NCBI RefSeq assembly: GCF_913774235.1
Contig: NZ_CAJYDW010000010.1
Span: forward strand, 1-64,000
Length of the DNA: 64,000 nt
Reading direction: 5' to 3'
DNA from: an uncultured Pseudomonas sp.
GTDB taxonomy: Bacteria > Pseudomonadota > Gammaproteobacteria > Pseudomonadales > Pseudomonadaceae
Position numbers and translations under genes: made by a program. This document shows, piece after piece, positions 47,502 to 55,769 of this stretch. Position 1 is the stretch's first letter, and each line of letters starts with the position of its first letter. The notes beneath the pieces are model-generated. The model did not search any database and was not told the origin of the DNA. It saw only the letters and a list, made by a program, of their open reading frames with translations.

Positions 47502-48260
47502 ATGTCTTCGATCTTCATCACCGGCGCCACCTCGGGCTTCGGCGCCGCCACCGCTCGCCGCTTCGCCAAGGACGGTTGGTCGATCGTCATTACCGGCCGT
47601 CGCGAGGATCGCCTGCACGCCCTGGCCGAGGAACTGTCCGGCCAGGCCAAGGTGCTGCCGCTGGTGCTGGACGTCCAGGATCGCGCCGCCGTGGAAGCCG
47701 CGGTCGCCGGCCTGCCGGCCGAATTCGCCCAGCTGCGCGCGCTGGTCAACAACGCCGGCCTGGCGCTGGGCAACACGCCGGCGCAGAGCTGTGACCTGGA
47801 CGACTGGGACACCATGGTCGATACCAATATCAAGGGCATGCTCTATTGCACCCGACTGCTCCTGCCACGACTGATCGCCCACGGCGCCGGTGCCGGCATC
47901 GTCAACCTGGGCTCGGTGGCGGGCGACTATCCCTATCCGGGCAGCCACGTCTATGGCGCCACCAAGGCCTTCCTCAAGCAGTTCAGCCTGAGCCTGAGAT
48001 CCGACCTGCTGGGTACCGGGGTGCGGGTGACCAACATCGAGCCGGGCCTTTCGGAAAGCGAGTTCTCGGTGGTGCGCTTCGGCGGCGACAAGGCCAAGGC
48101 CGATGCCGTCTATGCCGGCACCGAACCCCTGACCCCGGACGACATCGCCGATTCCATCCACTGGGCGCTGAATCAGCCCAAGCACGTCAACATCAACCGC
48201 ATCCAGCTGATGGCGACCTGCCAGGCATTCAGCAACTTCAACATTCATCGCAACAGCTGA
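47502..48260 (+). CDS. ydfG: YdfG-type NADP-dependent 3-hydroxy acid dehydrogenase
   Basis: 252-residue classical short-chain dehydrogenase. It has the cofactor motif FITGATSGFGAATARRFA, NNAGLALG, catalytic Ser/Tyr/Lys in NLGSVAGDYPYPGSHVYGATKAF, and the YdfG-specific EPGLSESEFSVVRFGGD and HVNINRIQLM ending. Escherichia coli YdfG oxidises L-allo-threonine, L-serine and 3-hydroxypropionate. ATG at 47502 behind AAGGAA. It is separated by 250 bases from the aconitase X gene and is convergent with the anti-sigma gene. Confidence 0.9.
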   Translation: MSSIFITGATSGFGAATARRFAKDGWSIVITGRREDRLHALAEELSGQAKVLPLVLDVQDRAAVEAAVAGLPAEFAQLRALVNNAGLALGNTPAQSCDLDDWDTMVDTNIKGMLYCTRLLLPRLIAHGAGAGIVNLGSVAGDYPYPGSHVYGATKAFLKQFSLSLRSDLLGTGVRVTNIEPGLSESEFSVVRFGGDKAKADAVYAGTEPLTPDDIADSIHWALNQPKHVNINRIQLMATCQAFSNFNIHRNS

Positions 48261-48269
48261 GGGCGCTCG

Positions 48270-48980
48270 TCAGAGCACCTTGACCGCCCGGCCGATGAAC
48301 TGGATCGGCCCGGTGGGTCGGCCGGTGGGCGAGCCGCCCTGGTCTTCCAGGGTGAGTTCGAACAGCTGATTGGCTTCCAGCGGCGGCAGTTGGTCCAGCG
48401 GCACCTGCAGGGTGCGCCCCGGCTGGACCAGACCCAGGGATACCGGACCCTGCCAGTCATCGGCCTTGGTCCAGAACTGCAGCGTCTTGCCGCTCGGCAC
48501 GGCGTCGCGCCCGAGGGGAATCAGCTGCAGGTCATGGGCACTGGCGGTCTGGATCACCCAGCCGGGCGTCCGGTCGCTCGGCGCGGCCAAGACAACCAGG
48601 TAGCTTGGCGTGGGTACCGGACGCATCAGCAACAGCACCGCGAGCACCAGGCTGGCGGCCAGTCCTGCCGCACTCAGGCCCTGCCAGAGCGCCAGTCGTT
48701 GCCATAGCGACTCACGCCGGGTTGTGACCTTGGCGTCGGCTTCACCCAGACTGCGCTCGATGCGGGGCCACAGATTCGCTCCGGGTTCGACAGGCTGCAC
48801 CCGCTCGGCCAGCGGCTGCAGGCGAGCCTCCCAGCGCGCCACCGCGGCGGCCAGCCGGGCGTCCGTCGCCAGTGCGCCTTCGACCTGACGGCGCTCCTCG
48901 GCGTCCAGGGTGCCGAGCACGTACTCGCCAGCCAGACGCTCACGGTCTTCGTCCGGGGGCAGGGTAGCGTCGCTGTTCAT
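48270..48980 (-). CDS. Anti-sigma factor, RskA family
   Basis: 236-residue single-pass membrane protein. The N-terminal region (DEDRERLAGEYVLGTLDAEERRQVEGAL) is the anti-sigma domain, without the HxxxCxxC zinc motif; one helix follows near residues 108-127 (LSAAGLAASLVLAVLLLM), then a periplasmic RskA domain (PTPSYLVVLAAPSDRTPGWVIQTA). It should hold the ECF factor at the membrane until a periplasmic signal triggers proteolysis. The ATG at 48980 overlaps the sigma stop by four bases. A longer frame from 49079 overlaps the sigma gene and is not needed. Confidence 0.88.
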   Translation of the reverse strand: MNSDATLPPDEDRERLAGEYVLGTLDAEERRQVEGALATDARLAAAVARWEARLQPLAERVQPVEPGANLWPRIERSLGEADAKVTTRRESLWQRLALWQGLSAAGLAASLVLAVLLLMRPVPTPSYLVVLAAPSDRTPGWVIQTASAHDLQLIPLGRDAVPSGKTLQFWTKADDWQGPVSLGLVQPGRTLQVPLDQLPPLEANQLFELTLEDQGGSPTGRPTGPIQFIGRAVKVL

Positions 48981-49507
48981 GTCATGCACTCCCTCAGCGC
49001 CTTGAGGCCGCGAGTGATCCAGCTCTTCACCGTGCCCAGCGGCGCCTGCAGGCGCTGGGCGATCTCGCCATGGGAGCAACCGTCCAGATAGGCGGCCAGG
49101 ATGGCCTCTCGACGCGGCGCCTCCAGATTCTGCAGACAGCCTTCCAAACGACTACCCGCGGCCTGCCGTGCCGGATCAGCGTGCTCGGCCAGCAGCGGTT
49201 CCCATTCCTCCGCCAGGGGCACCAGGCGCTGGCGATCACGCAGGGCGTTGAGCGCCAGGTTGCGCGCTACGCTACACATCCAGCCGCGCGCCGAGCCGCG
49301 CTCCGGGGCGAAACCGGCGGCGCCGCGCCAGATGCGCAGAAAGGCATCGTGGAGGATGTCCTCGGCCAGCCCGCGATCCCGTACCAGGCGGAGGACGATG
49401 CCCAGCAACAGCGGCGCCTCATTCTGATAGAGCCGCTGTAGAGCGGCACGCTCACCCCGGGCGCAGGCGGCGAGCAGTGCAGCGGGATCGTAAAGGGGAT
49501 CGGTCAC
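48977..49507 (-). CDS. ECF-type RNA polymerase sigma factor
   Basis: 176-residue group IV sigma factor: region 2 (residues 20-85, LYQNEAPLLLGIVLRLVRDRGLAEDILHDAFLRIW, with ARGWMCSVARNLALNALR) and region 4 (110-175, REAILAAYLDGCSHGEIAQRLQAPLGTVKSWITRGLKALR). It resembles SigK-like factors that pair with RskA-type anti-sigma proteins. It starts with GTG at 49507 and is translationally coupled to the anti-sigma gene. DUF3455, just upstream on the same strand, may be part of its regulon. Confidence 0.9.
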   Translation of the reverse strand: MTDPLYDPAALLAACARGERAALQRLYQNEAPLLLGIVLRLVRDRGLAEDILHDAFLRIWRGAAGFAPERGSARGWMCSVARNLALNALRDRQRLVPLAEEWEPLLAEHADPARQAAGSRLEGCLQNLEAPRREAILAAYLDGCSHGEIAQRLQAPLGTVKSWITRGLKALRECMT

Positions 49508-49539
49508 GAAATCGCGCCAGGCTGGGGACGCCAGGGTGG

Positions 49540-49573
49540 CGACCGGATCAGTCGAGCCTAGCCGATCCGGTCG
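49540..49573. repeat. Perfect inverted repeat between the DUF3455 and sigma genes
   Basis: CGACCGGATC (49540-49549) is exactly inverted at 49564-49573 as GATCCGGTCG, with a 14-base spacer. On the minus strand no U-tract follows, so it may be an operator or a processing hairpin rather than a terminator. Confidence 0.5.
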
Positions 49574-49591
49574 TAGCTGTCCCCTTGGACC

Positions 49592-50119
49592 TCAGCCCTT
49601 CTTCCAGAACAGATAGTCGGCCTGATAGCCGACGGTCTGCTGTTCGCCCCGGTTAGCCGCAGTGCAGGCCTTGGCCGGCGCGACGCCACCCTTGAGCGCG
49701 GTGCGCTGGATATAGGTCGTGCCCTGGAAGGCGCCCTTGCCTTCGGCGGGGGCGGCTTCCACCAGTTGATAGGGGAGGTTGCCCGCGCCAGCGGGGGCGA
49801 TGGCCAGTTGCTTGCCGACCACCTTGGAACCATCGGCGGCCTCCCAGGTGGCGGGCGGACCATAGTAGCGACCGACCGGCTTGCCCTGGCGATCATGCAA
49901 GTCGGCCTTGGGGCCGACGAAGACCCACTCGGTCTGGCCGGGCATGTCCTTCTTGTCGCGGCACTCGTAGACGATGGTGCCCTTGCCCACGGTTTCCAGC
50001 ATCAGACTGTTGCCGGCGGGGACGCGAACGGCCTCGGGCAACTCGGCTTGGGCCAGCAGCGGGGTGCTCAGCAGGGCGGTCAGGGCCAGGATGCTGCAAC
50101 GGCTAGAGATATTGTTCAT
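49592..50119 (-). CDS. DUF3455 secreted protein
   Basis: 175-residue protein of unknown function with a signal peptide (residues 1-26, NISSRCSILALTALLSTPLLAQA). The mature part contains ECRDKKDMPGQTEWVFVGPKADLHDRQGKPVGRYYGPPATWEAADGSKVVGK, broken at residue level into the DUF3455 pattern, and two cysteines (ECRDK and AKACTAANR) that could form a disulfide. The ATG at 50119 is chosen over an upstream ATG at 50146 because it starts the signal peptide cleanly. It is upstream of the ECF sigma gene on the same strand, 84 bases apart. Confidence 0.82.
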   Translation of the reverse strand: MNNISSRCSILALTALLSTPLLAQAELPEAVRVPAGNSLMLETVGKGTIVYECRDKKDMPGQTEWVFVGPKADLHDRQGKPVGRYYGPPATWEAADGSKVVGKQLAIAPAGAGNLPYQLVEAAPAEGKGAFQGTTYIQRTALKGGVAPAKACTAANRGEQQTVGYQADYLFWKKG

Positions 50120-50167
50120 GCGCTTGCTCCGGATTGAGAGGGGCACAGTCGGCTGGACTGTAGGGGC

Positions 50168-50195
50168 TATACCCGGTAGCCGGCGCTTTGGATGC
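50168..50195 (-). promoter_or_regulatory. Possible ECF-type promoter of the DUF3455 gene
   Basis: On the minus strand GCATCC (50195-50190) and GTATA (50172-50168) are 17 bases apart, a layout like that of SigK-type promoters. The match is short and may be chance. Confidence 0.25.
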
Positions 50196-50374
50196 AGCTG
50201 TCATCAAATATTTTCAATTGATCGGCATAGTCGCGACCGCCCTGCTGCTGAACCGCTCTGTCATGCGGCTCCTGTCAGCCCGCTGTCAGGCTGGTTTCAG
50301 CGATCCCTAAGGTTGTTCGGCGATAGTGGCGCCGGGTCCAAGCCCGTCCCCCCAGCCTGCCGGAGTCTTGCCGC

Positions 50375-52003
50375 GTGTCGTCCATCCCGAGCCCGGCGCG
50401 CCTGCGCCTCGAAAGTCTGGCGCTGCTCCTGCTGGCGGTGCCCCTGTTCACCTTGGGTCTCTGGGAGCAGCCCTTCATCGGCTTCGATGGGCGTTTCGCG
50501 CTGTTCGCCCAGGAGATGTTCCGTCATGGGGTCAGTGCCTTCCCGACCAGCTATGGGCAGCCCTATCCGGACTACCCCGCCACCTCCACGCTGTTCATCA
50601 ACGTCTTCGCCCACCTGTTCGGCGAGGTCAACCGGCTCGCCACGGTGATCCCCACGGCGCTGGCCTCGGCCGGTATCGTCGCGCTGCTCTATCGCCTGCT
50701 CGCTCCGCACTCGCGGCGTTGGGCGCTATTGGCGGTGCTGCTGCTGCTGCTCACCAACGGCTTTCTCGCCAAGGCCCGCTCCATCTGCCTCGATCAGTTC
50801 GTCACCCTGGCGGCGCTGGCTTGCTTCTACCTACTGTGGAGCGCCGACCAGCGCGGCTTGCCCCGGCGGCGCGCCTTGGTGTTCCTCTGCATGGCGGCAG
50901 GCTTCGCCGTACGCGGACCGCTGGGCCTGATCGAGCCCTGCGGTGTGGTCTGCGTCTACTGGCTGCTACAGGGCGACTGGCGGCGCAGCTTCGGCTATGG
51001 CCTGGTCGGCGCGCTGTTGCTGGCGTTGTGCTGCGCCCTGCTGTTCGGCCTGGCCTGGCACACCGGTGGCATGCCCTTCGTCGAGGACGTGATCCGCATG
51101 CAGGTGTCCGGTCGGCTGGACGACACCGACGGCGCGGGCTATCCCTGGTGGTACTTCCTGCAACTGGGTCTCTATCGCTACGCCCCGGCCTTTCCCCTGG
51201 CATTGTTCGCCCTGCCGACGCTGAGGCGTCACTGGCACCTGCGCCAGGAGCAGGTGGAGAGCCGCTTGCTGGTGCAACTGGCCGGCTTCGCCGTGCTCAT
51301 CGTGGTGGCGTTGTCGATCCCCACCTTCAAGAAACCCTATTACATCCTGCCGGCGATCCCGGCCTGCGCCGCTCTCGGCGCCTGGGTGCTGTGGCGAGGC
51401 CAGGGGTTGCTGGTCTGGGTGCGGCGGCTGTTCCTGCCCTTGCTGGTGCTGTTTCCGGTAGTGCTCGGGGTGCTGGTCAAGCTGCAGCAACCCAAGCTCC
51501 AGGCCGCCGGCTGGTGGCCATCGCTGGACCTGCGTCTGCTGCTGGGAGGCTTCGCCATCCTCGCACTGTTCGCCCTGCTGGCGGCCTGGCGTGAGCGTGG
51601 CGCCTTCCAGCTGGGCATGCCGCTGGCCGCCGCCGCCCTGGCGCAGTGGCTGCTGGTGGTGTTGGCACTGGACCCGATGCAGGCGCTGCGCTACGACACC
51701 CGCGCCTTCGTCACCCGTCTGGAGAGCCTGCGTCAGGGCGAGCCGGGCCAACTGGTGTTCTTTGGCCTGGGCCAGGACACCAAGGCCTTCCGCTACCTGA
51801 TGAATCTCGACTACGACGTGCCCATGCCGGTGTTCATCGACGTCGGCCAGCCCGGGCAACTGGCGCAGGTCACCCGGCCCGCCTACGTGTTGCTCGACGC
51901 CGACAGCCAGGCGGCCCTGGCCAATACCCCGCTGGCCGGCCGCCAGCCGGTGCTGGATGGCCGCTTCAACGACAATCGCTGGCAGGCCTACTACCTGCCC
52001 TGA
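50375..52003 (+). CDS. ArnT/PMT-like membrane glycosyltransferase
   Basis: 542-residue GT-C fold protein with about a dozen helices and a roughly 150-residue periplasmic C-terminal part. The first loop reads LWEQPFIGFDGRFALFAQEMFRHG, which aligns with the ArnT/PMT catalytic loop, but the usual DE.RYAE is FDGRFAL here, keeping one Asp. KARSICLDQFVTLAALACFYLLW and PTFKKPYYILPAIPACAALG follow the ArnT pattern. Such enzymes move a sugar from undecaprenyl phosphate to lipid A, protein or another envelope acceptor; neither can be named. It starts with GTG at 50375, nine bases after CGGAG, and the next gene begins ten bases after its stop. Confidence 0.78.
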   Translation: MSSIPSPARLRLESLALLLLAVPLFTLGLWEQPFIGFDGRFALFAQEMFRHGVSAFPTSYGQPYPDYPATSTLFINVFAHLFGEVNRLATVIPTALASAGIVALLYRLLAPHSRRWALLAVLLLLLTNGFLAKARSICLDQFVTLAALACFYLLWSADQRGLPRRRALVFLCMAAGFAVRGPLGLIEPCGVVCVYWLLQGDWRRSFGYGLVGALLLALCCALLFGLAWHTGGMPFVEDVIRMQVSGRLDDTDGAGYPWWYFLQLGLYRYAPAFPLALFALPTLRRHWHLRQEQVESRLLVQLAGFAVLIVVALSIPTFKKPYYILPAIPACAALGAWVLWRGQGLLVWVRRLFLPLLVLFPVVLGVLVKLQQPKLQAAGWWPSLDLRLLLGGFAILALFALLAAWRERGAFQLGMPLAAAALAQWLLVVLALDPMQALRYDTRAFVTRLESLRQGEPGQLVFFGLGQDTKAFRYLMNLDYDVPMPVFIDVGQPGQLAQVTRPAYVLLDADSQAALANTPLAGRQPVLDGRFNDNRWQAYYLP

Positions 52004-52013
52004 GGCCCGCGCC

Positions 52014-53270
52014 ATGACCGATTCGCCCGATTTCCATCGTCGCCGGCTGTGCCTGGCCCTGGCTGGCCTGCCGCTGCTGGCTGCCTGCAAGCCGACCCAG
52101 GGCTACGGCCTGGCGGAGCGCAAGTCACTCTGGTTCGAAGAGCGCAAGTTCACCCCGGTGACGCCCCTGGCCTCGGCCAGCAGCTTTGTCCTCGGGGTAC
52201 TGCCCGATACCCAGTACTACAGCGAGAACAACTTCGAGATGACGCGCACCGGCAAGCGGGTGGAGCGTTATCCGGGACTCGGCTATCCCCCCGCCCTGGC
52301 TTTTCACGCCCAGACCCACTGGTTGGCGAACAACGCCAGGGCGCTGAACATGCCCTTCGTGGTGCACCTGGGCGATCTGGTCGAGGATGCCGAGCAACAC
52401 GGCGAATGGCGCCTGGCGAGCCAGGCCATGGCGCGCCTGGAGCGAGCCGGTCTGCCCTACAGCGTCATGACCGGCGATCACGATGTCATCGCGCTCTACA
52501 CCGAGGATCGCCTGCGTGATGGCAGCGAGTTGTTCACCCAGTACTTCAGTCCGGAACGGGCGGCGCGGCAGAGCACCTTCCTCGAGCGCGATGCCACCGG
52601 TCTCAACGAAGCCCATCGTTTCGTGGCGCTCGGCCAGGGCTTCCTGCTGCTGACCCTGGACTGGTTCCCGTCGGAACAGTCGCTGGCCTGGGCCCAGTCG
52701 GTGCTGGATCGCTATCCGCACCTACCCACCATCCTGGCCTCGCACAACATCGTCGACCTGGTGAACGGCCAGGCCGTGCTCTCGAACCGACGCAACGATA
52801 CGGGTGTGCGGCTGTGGAATCGCCTGATCCGGCGTAACGACCAGATATTCCTCACCCTCAATGGACACAACCATGGCAGCGGTCACCTGCGACTGGCCAA
52901 CGACTTCGGCCATCCGGTGGATCTCCTGCTAATCAACTACCAGACCGAGTACGCCGGCGGTAACGGCCTGCTGCGCCTGCTGGAGCTGGACTTGGCGCGG
53001 GGGCGGCTGGAAGCCTTCACCTATTCGCCCTGGGTCGCCTATCGCCAGCAGAGTGGCGACCTACCGGTACGCCTGGGCAGCGATCCGCGCGACACCTATT
53101 CCGCCGAGGTACTGGCCCCGTTGGCCTCTTCGCAGTTCGATAACAGATTCGTCCTGGATGTGGACTTCGCCACGCGCTTCGCCGGCTTTGGCGGCTATAC
53201 CGCGCAGTTGCCGGCGGTGGCGGAAGAGGGTGTGCTGGCGCGGTTGCGCCAGCAACTGGGGATCGCCTGA
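52014..53270 (+). CDS. Exported lipoprotein metallophosphoesterase
   Basis: 418-residue calcineurin-like phosphoesterase with an N-terminal export signal: HRRRLCLALAGLPLLAAC, a lipobox (LAAC) preceded by consecutive Arg residues, so Tat export is possible. Metal-binding motifs appear in order: LPDTQYY (Asp), HLGDLVED, GDHD (normally GNHD), ASHNIV and GHNHGS. Family members cleave phosphomono- or diesters and nucleotides. The ATG at 52014 is ten bases after the glycosyltransferase stop, so the two are one transcript. The His/Asp set appears complete; only the Asn of GNHD is Asp here, which could change metal binding. Confidence 0.82.
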   Translation: MTDSPDFHRRRLCLALAGLPLLAACKPTQGYGLAERKSLWFEERKFTPVTPLASASSFVLGVLPDTQYYSENNFEMTRTGKRVERYPGLGYPPALAFHAQTHWLANNARALNMPFVVHLGDLVEDAEQHGEWRLASQAMARLERAGLPYSVMTGDHDVIALYTEDRLRDGSELFTQYFSPERAARQSTFLERDATGLNEAHRFVALGQGFLLLTLDWFPSEQSLAWAQSVLDRYPHLPTILASHNIVDLVNGQAVLSNRRNDTGVRLWNRLIRRNDQIFLTLNGHNHGSGHLRLANDFGHPVDLLLINYQTEYAGGNGLLRLLELDLARGRLEAFTYSPWVAYRQQSGDLPVRLGSDPRDTYSAEVLAPLASSQFDNRFVLDVDFATRFAGFGGYTAQLPAVAEEGVLARLRQQLGIA

Positions 53271-53274
53271 GAGT

Positions 53275-53847
53275 TCAGGCGGCGAGCAACCAACCCCCGG
53301 CGACCGCGGTAGCCACACCAGCCAGGCGTACCAGTGGCGCGGCTGCCTGGGGCAGGAAGCGCACCACGGCATAGCCCAGGCCGTGCAGGGCGGCGGTGGC
53401 GGCGACGAAACCGGCGGCATAGGCCCAGGGGTTGCCCATCTCCGGCAATTCCAGGCCATGGGCCACGCCGTGGAACAGCGCGAAGGCGGCGGTCAGGCCG
53501 ACGGCAGCGGCCACCGGCGGACGGGCAGCCAGGGCCACCAGCAGCCCTAGGGCCAGCACCGAGGCGGCGATGCCGGTCTCCAGGAAGGGCATCTCCATGC
53601 CGGTGAAGCCCAGCAGGCCACCGATCAGCATGGTGCCGACGAAGGTGCAGGGCAGTGCCAGGCGCGCCTTGCCCTGCTGCTGGGCGGCCCAGAGGCCCAC
53701 GGCGAGCATGGCCAGCAGATGGTCGAGACCGGTCAGCGGATGCAGCACCCCGGCGGCCAGGCCGTTCTCGGCATGACCGGGGTGGGCGAAGGCCAGGGCC
53801 GGGGCGAGCAGCAGGGCGGCGGTGGCGAGGATCTTGGCGTGTTTCAT
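53275..53847 (-). CDS. ureJ: HupE/UreJ-family nickel/cobalt permease
   Basis: 190-residue membrane protein with a signal-like first segment (ALLLAPALAFA) followed by HPGHAENGLAAGVLHPLTGLDHLLAMLAVGLW, where the His/Asp cluster is the HupE/UreJ metal motif. Later FALFHGVAHGLELP adds further His residues. These proteins import nickel for urease or hydrogenase. It lies downstream of ureG on the same strand, 28 bases apart, so the function is most likely urease nickel supply. The stop is four bases from the convergent phosphoesterase stop. Confidence 0.88.
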   Translation of the reverse strand: MKHAKILATAALLLAPALAFAHPGHAENGLAAGVLHPLTGLDHLLAMLAVGLWAAQQQGKARLALPCTFVGTMLIGGLLGFTGMEMPFLETGIAASVLALGLLVALAARPPVAAAVGLTAAFALFHGVAHGLELPEMGNPWAYAAGFVAATAALHGLGYAVVRFLPQAAAPLVRLAGVATAVAGGWLLAA

Positions 53848-53875
53848 GAGAGCTCCTTGGGGTGAGATCCTGGGG

Positions 53876-54490
53876 TCAGGCGGCGGTCAGCAGACCCTGC
53901 TGTTCGATGAAGGCGATGATCTCCTCCAGGCCCATGCCGGTCTTCTGGTTGCTGAAGACGAAGGGCTTGTCGCCGCGCATCTTGCGGGTGTCGCGATCCA
54001 TCACCTCCAGGGAGGCGCCGACCATGTCGGCCAGGTCGACCTTGTTGATCACCAGCAGATCCGATTTGCAGATACCCGGACCGCCCTTGCGCGGCAGCTT
54101 GTCGCCGGCCGAGACGTCGATGACGTAGAGGGTCAGGTCGGACAGCTCCGGGCTAAAGGTGGCGGAGAGGTTGTCACCACCGGATTCCACCAGGATCAGG
54201 TCCAGGCCGGGGAAGCGGCGATTGAGCTGATCCACCGCCTCCAGGTTGATGGAGGCGTCTTCGCGGATGGCGGTGTGCGGGCAGCCACCGGTCTCCACGC
54301 CGAGGATGCGCTCGGGCGCCAGGGCCTCGTTGCGCACCAGGAAGTCAGCGTCTTCGCGGGTATAGATGTCGTTGGTCACCACCGCCAGGTTGTAGCGCTC
54401 GCGCAGGGCACGGCAGAGGGCCAGGGTGAGGGCGGTCTTGCCGGAGCCGACCGGACCGCCGATACCGACGCGCAGGGGTTGGGTAGTCAT
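53876..54490 (-). CDS. ureG: Urease accessory GTPase UreG
   Basis: Delivers nickel to urease with UreD, UreE and UreF. The 204-residue GTPase has P-loop GPVGSGKT, the nickel-binding CPH motif in [34 protein letters not shown] and the guanine-specificity NKVD. ATG at 54490. It is 11 bases after ureF. No ureABC or ureD lies in the window. Confidence 0.97.
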   Translation of the reverse strand: MTTQPLRVGIGGPVGSGKTALTLALCRALRERYNLAVVTNDIYTREDADFLVRNEALAPERILGVETGGCPHTAIREDASINLEAVDQLNRRFPGLDLILVESGGDNLSATFSPELSDLTLYVIDVSAGDKLPRKGGPGICKSDLLVINKVDLADMVGASLEVMDRDTRKMRGDKPFVFSNQKTGMGLEEIIAFIEQQGLLTAA

Positions 54491-54501
54491 CTGGAGATCT
54501 C

Positions 54502-55173
54502 CTAGGAACGGAACAGGCGGCTGTACTGCCGCTCATGGGCCATGCTGGTGAGGGCAAGGCCGAAGGGGGCACCGCCCCAGGCCGCTTCCGGCAGGTCAGC
54601 GGCCTGCTCGGCGGCGGCGGCCAGGGTCGGCAGCAGGGTGGAGGTGAGGCGCTGGGCCGCTTGCTGGCCCAGCGGCAGGGTTTTCATCAGCACCGCCAAC
54701 TGGTTCTCCAGCCAGGTCCACAGCCAGGCATCCAGCGCGGCACGCGGGGCTATCGCCCAGGCACGGGCCGCTAGGGCCCAACCCAGGGCGAAGGTCGGCG
54801 CCAGCTCGGCCAACAGCCGGCGACTGTCGTCATCCAGTTCCGGCAGGCCGAGTAACAGCTGCGCCAAGGAATAGCCGGTCTGGCGACTTTCCAGCTGAAA
54901 TTCGGCGGTCTCGCGACTGGCGCGGTGGCGCTCGGCCAACTCGGCCAGCCGCAGCCAGTCGCCCGCCGCCGCGGCCGCGCAATGGGCCAGCAGCAGCGGC
55001 GCCTCGAAGCGCGCCAGGTTGAGTTCCAGACTATCGCGCAGCCAGGCCTCGGCGTCCGCCGCGGTGCGGATCAGGCCGCTGTCGATGGCCAGTTCCAGGC
55101 CCTGGGAATAGCTGTAGCCGCCGATGGGCAACTGGGGGCTGGCCAGGCGCAACAGGGCGAAGGGAGCCTTCAC
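54502..55173 (-). CDS. ureF: Urease accessory protein UreF
   Basis: All-helical 223-residue partner of UreD and UreG that gates GTP hydrolysis during urease activation. Conserved features: [35 protein letters not shown] and the C-terminal Arg-rich [13 protein letters not shown]. It begins with GTG at 55173, overlapping the ureE stop by four bases (GTGA), so translation is coupled. Confidence 0.95.
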   Translation of the reverse strand: MKAPFALLRLASPQLPIGGYSYSQGLELAIDSGLIRTAADAEAWLRDSLELNLARFEAPLLLAHCAAAAAGDWLRLAELAERHRASRETAEFQLESRQTGYSLAQLLLGLPELDDDSRRLLAELAPTFALGWALAARAWAIAPRAALDAWLWTWLENQLAVLMKTLPLGQQAAQRLTSTLLPTLAAAAEQAADLPEAAWGGAPFGLALTSMAHERQYSRLFRS

Positions 55174-55670
55174 GTCCGGACGCCGAACTGGTGCAGCTTG
55201 GGTGCGTAGTTGAAGCCTTCCTCGCCGTGATGCGAGTGGTGGTGACCGCCACCGTAGGCGCCGTGCTCGGGCTGGAAGCCGGCCTCGATCTCGCTGACCT
55301 GGGCACCCAGCTGTTCCAGCATGGCCTTGAGTACATAGTCGTCCAGCAGTCGCAGCCAGCCATCGCCGATCTGCAGGGCCACGTGGCGATTGCCCAGGTG
55401 GTAGGCGGCGCGGGTCAGCTCGAAGGCGCTGACGCAGGTCACGTGCAGCAGCTTTTCCGGCCGGGCGACGACGCGCACGATGCGACCATCGCGGGCTTCG
55501 AGGAAGTCACCGTCGGCCAGCGGTGGCTGACCGCGCTCGAGGAACAGGCCGACGTCTTCACCCGCGCTGCTCGTCGCTCTGAGGCGACTCTTGCTGCGGG
55601 CATCGAAGGTGAGATGGAGTTCGGCGTCCCAGGTGTCCCGGGCCGCGCAACGGTTATGGATGACCAGCAT
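55170..55670 (-). CDS. ureE: Urease nickel chaperone UreE
   Basis: 166-residue nickel donor to UreG. The N-terminal peptide-binding domain and the C-terminal metal domain are both present, with the interface motif AAYHLGNRHVALQIGD carrying the conserved metal-binding His and the tail ending GGGHHHSHHGEEGFNYAPKL, a short His cluster. ATG at 55670. It is first in the ureE-ureF-ureG-hupE block. Confidence 0.96.
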   Translation of the reverse strand: MLVIHNRCAARDTWDAELHLTFDARSKSRLRATSSAGEDVGLFLERGQPPLADGDFLEARDGRIVRVVARPEKLLHVTCVSAFELTRAAYHLGNRHVALQIGDGWLRLLDDYVLKAMLEQLGAQVSEIEAGFQPEHGAYGGGHHHSHHGEEGFNYAPKLHQFGVRT

Positions 55671-55769
55671 GACGAAACTCTTGGCAGTTATAGTCGTGCA
55701 CTACAGCAAGGGGCCTGCCAAATGGCGGGACTCGCCTGCTGCCAGGGGTAAGGAAAGCTGACCGGATGA

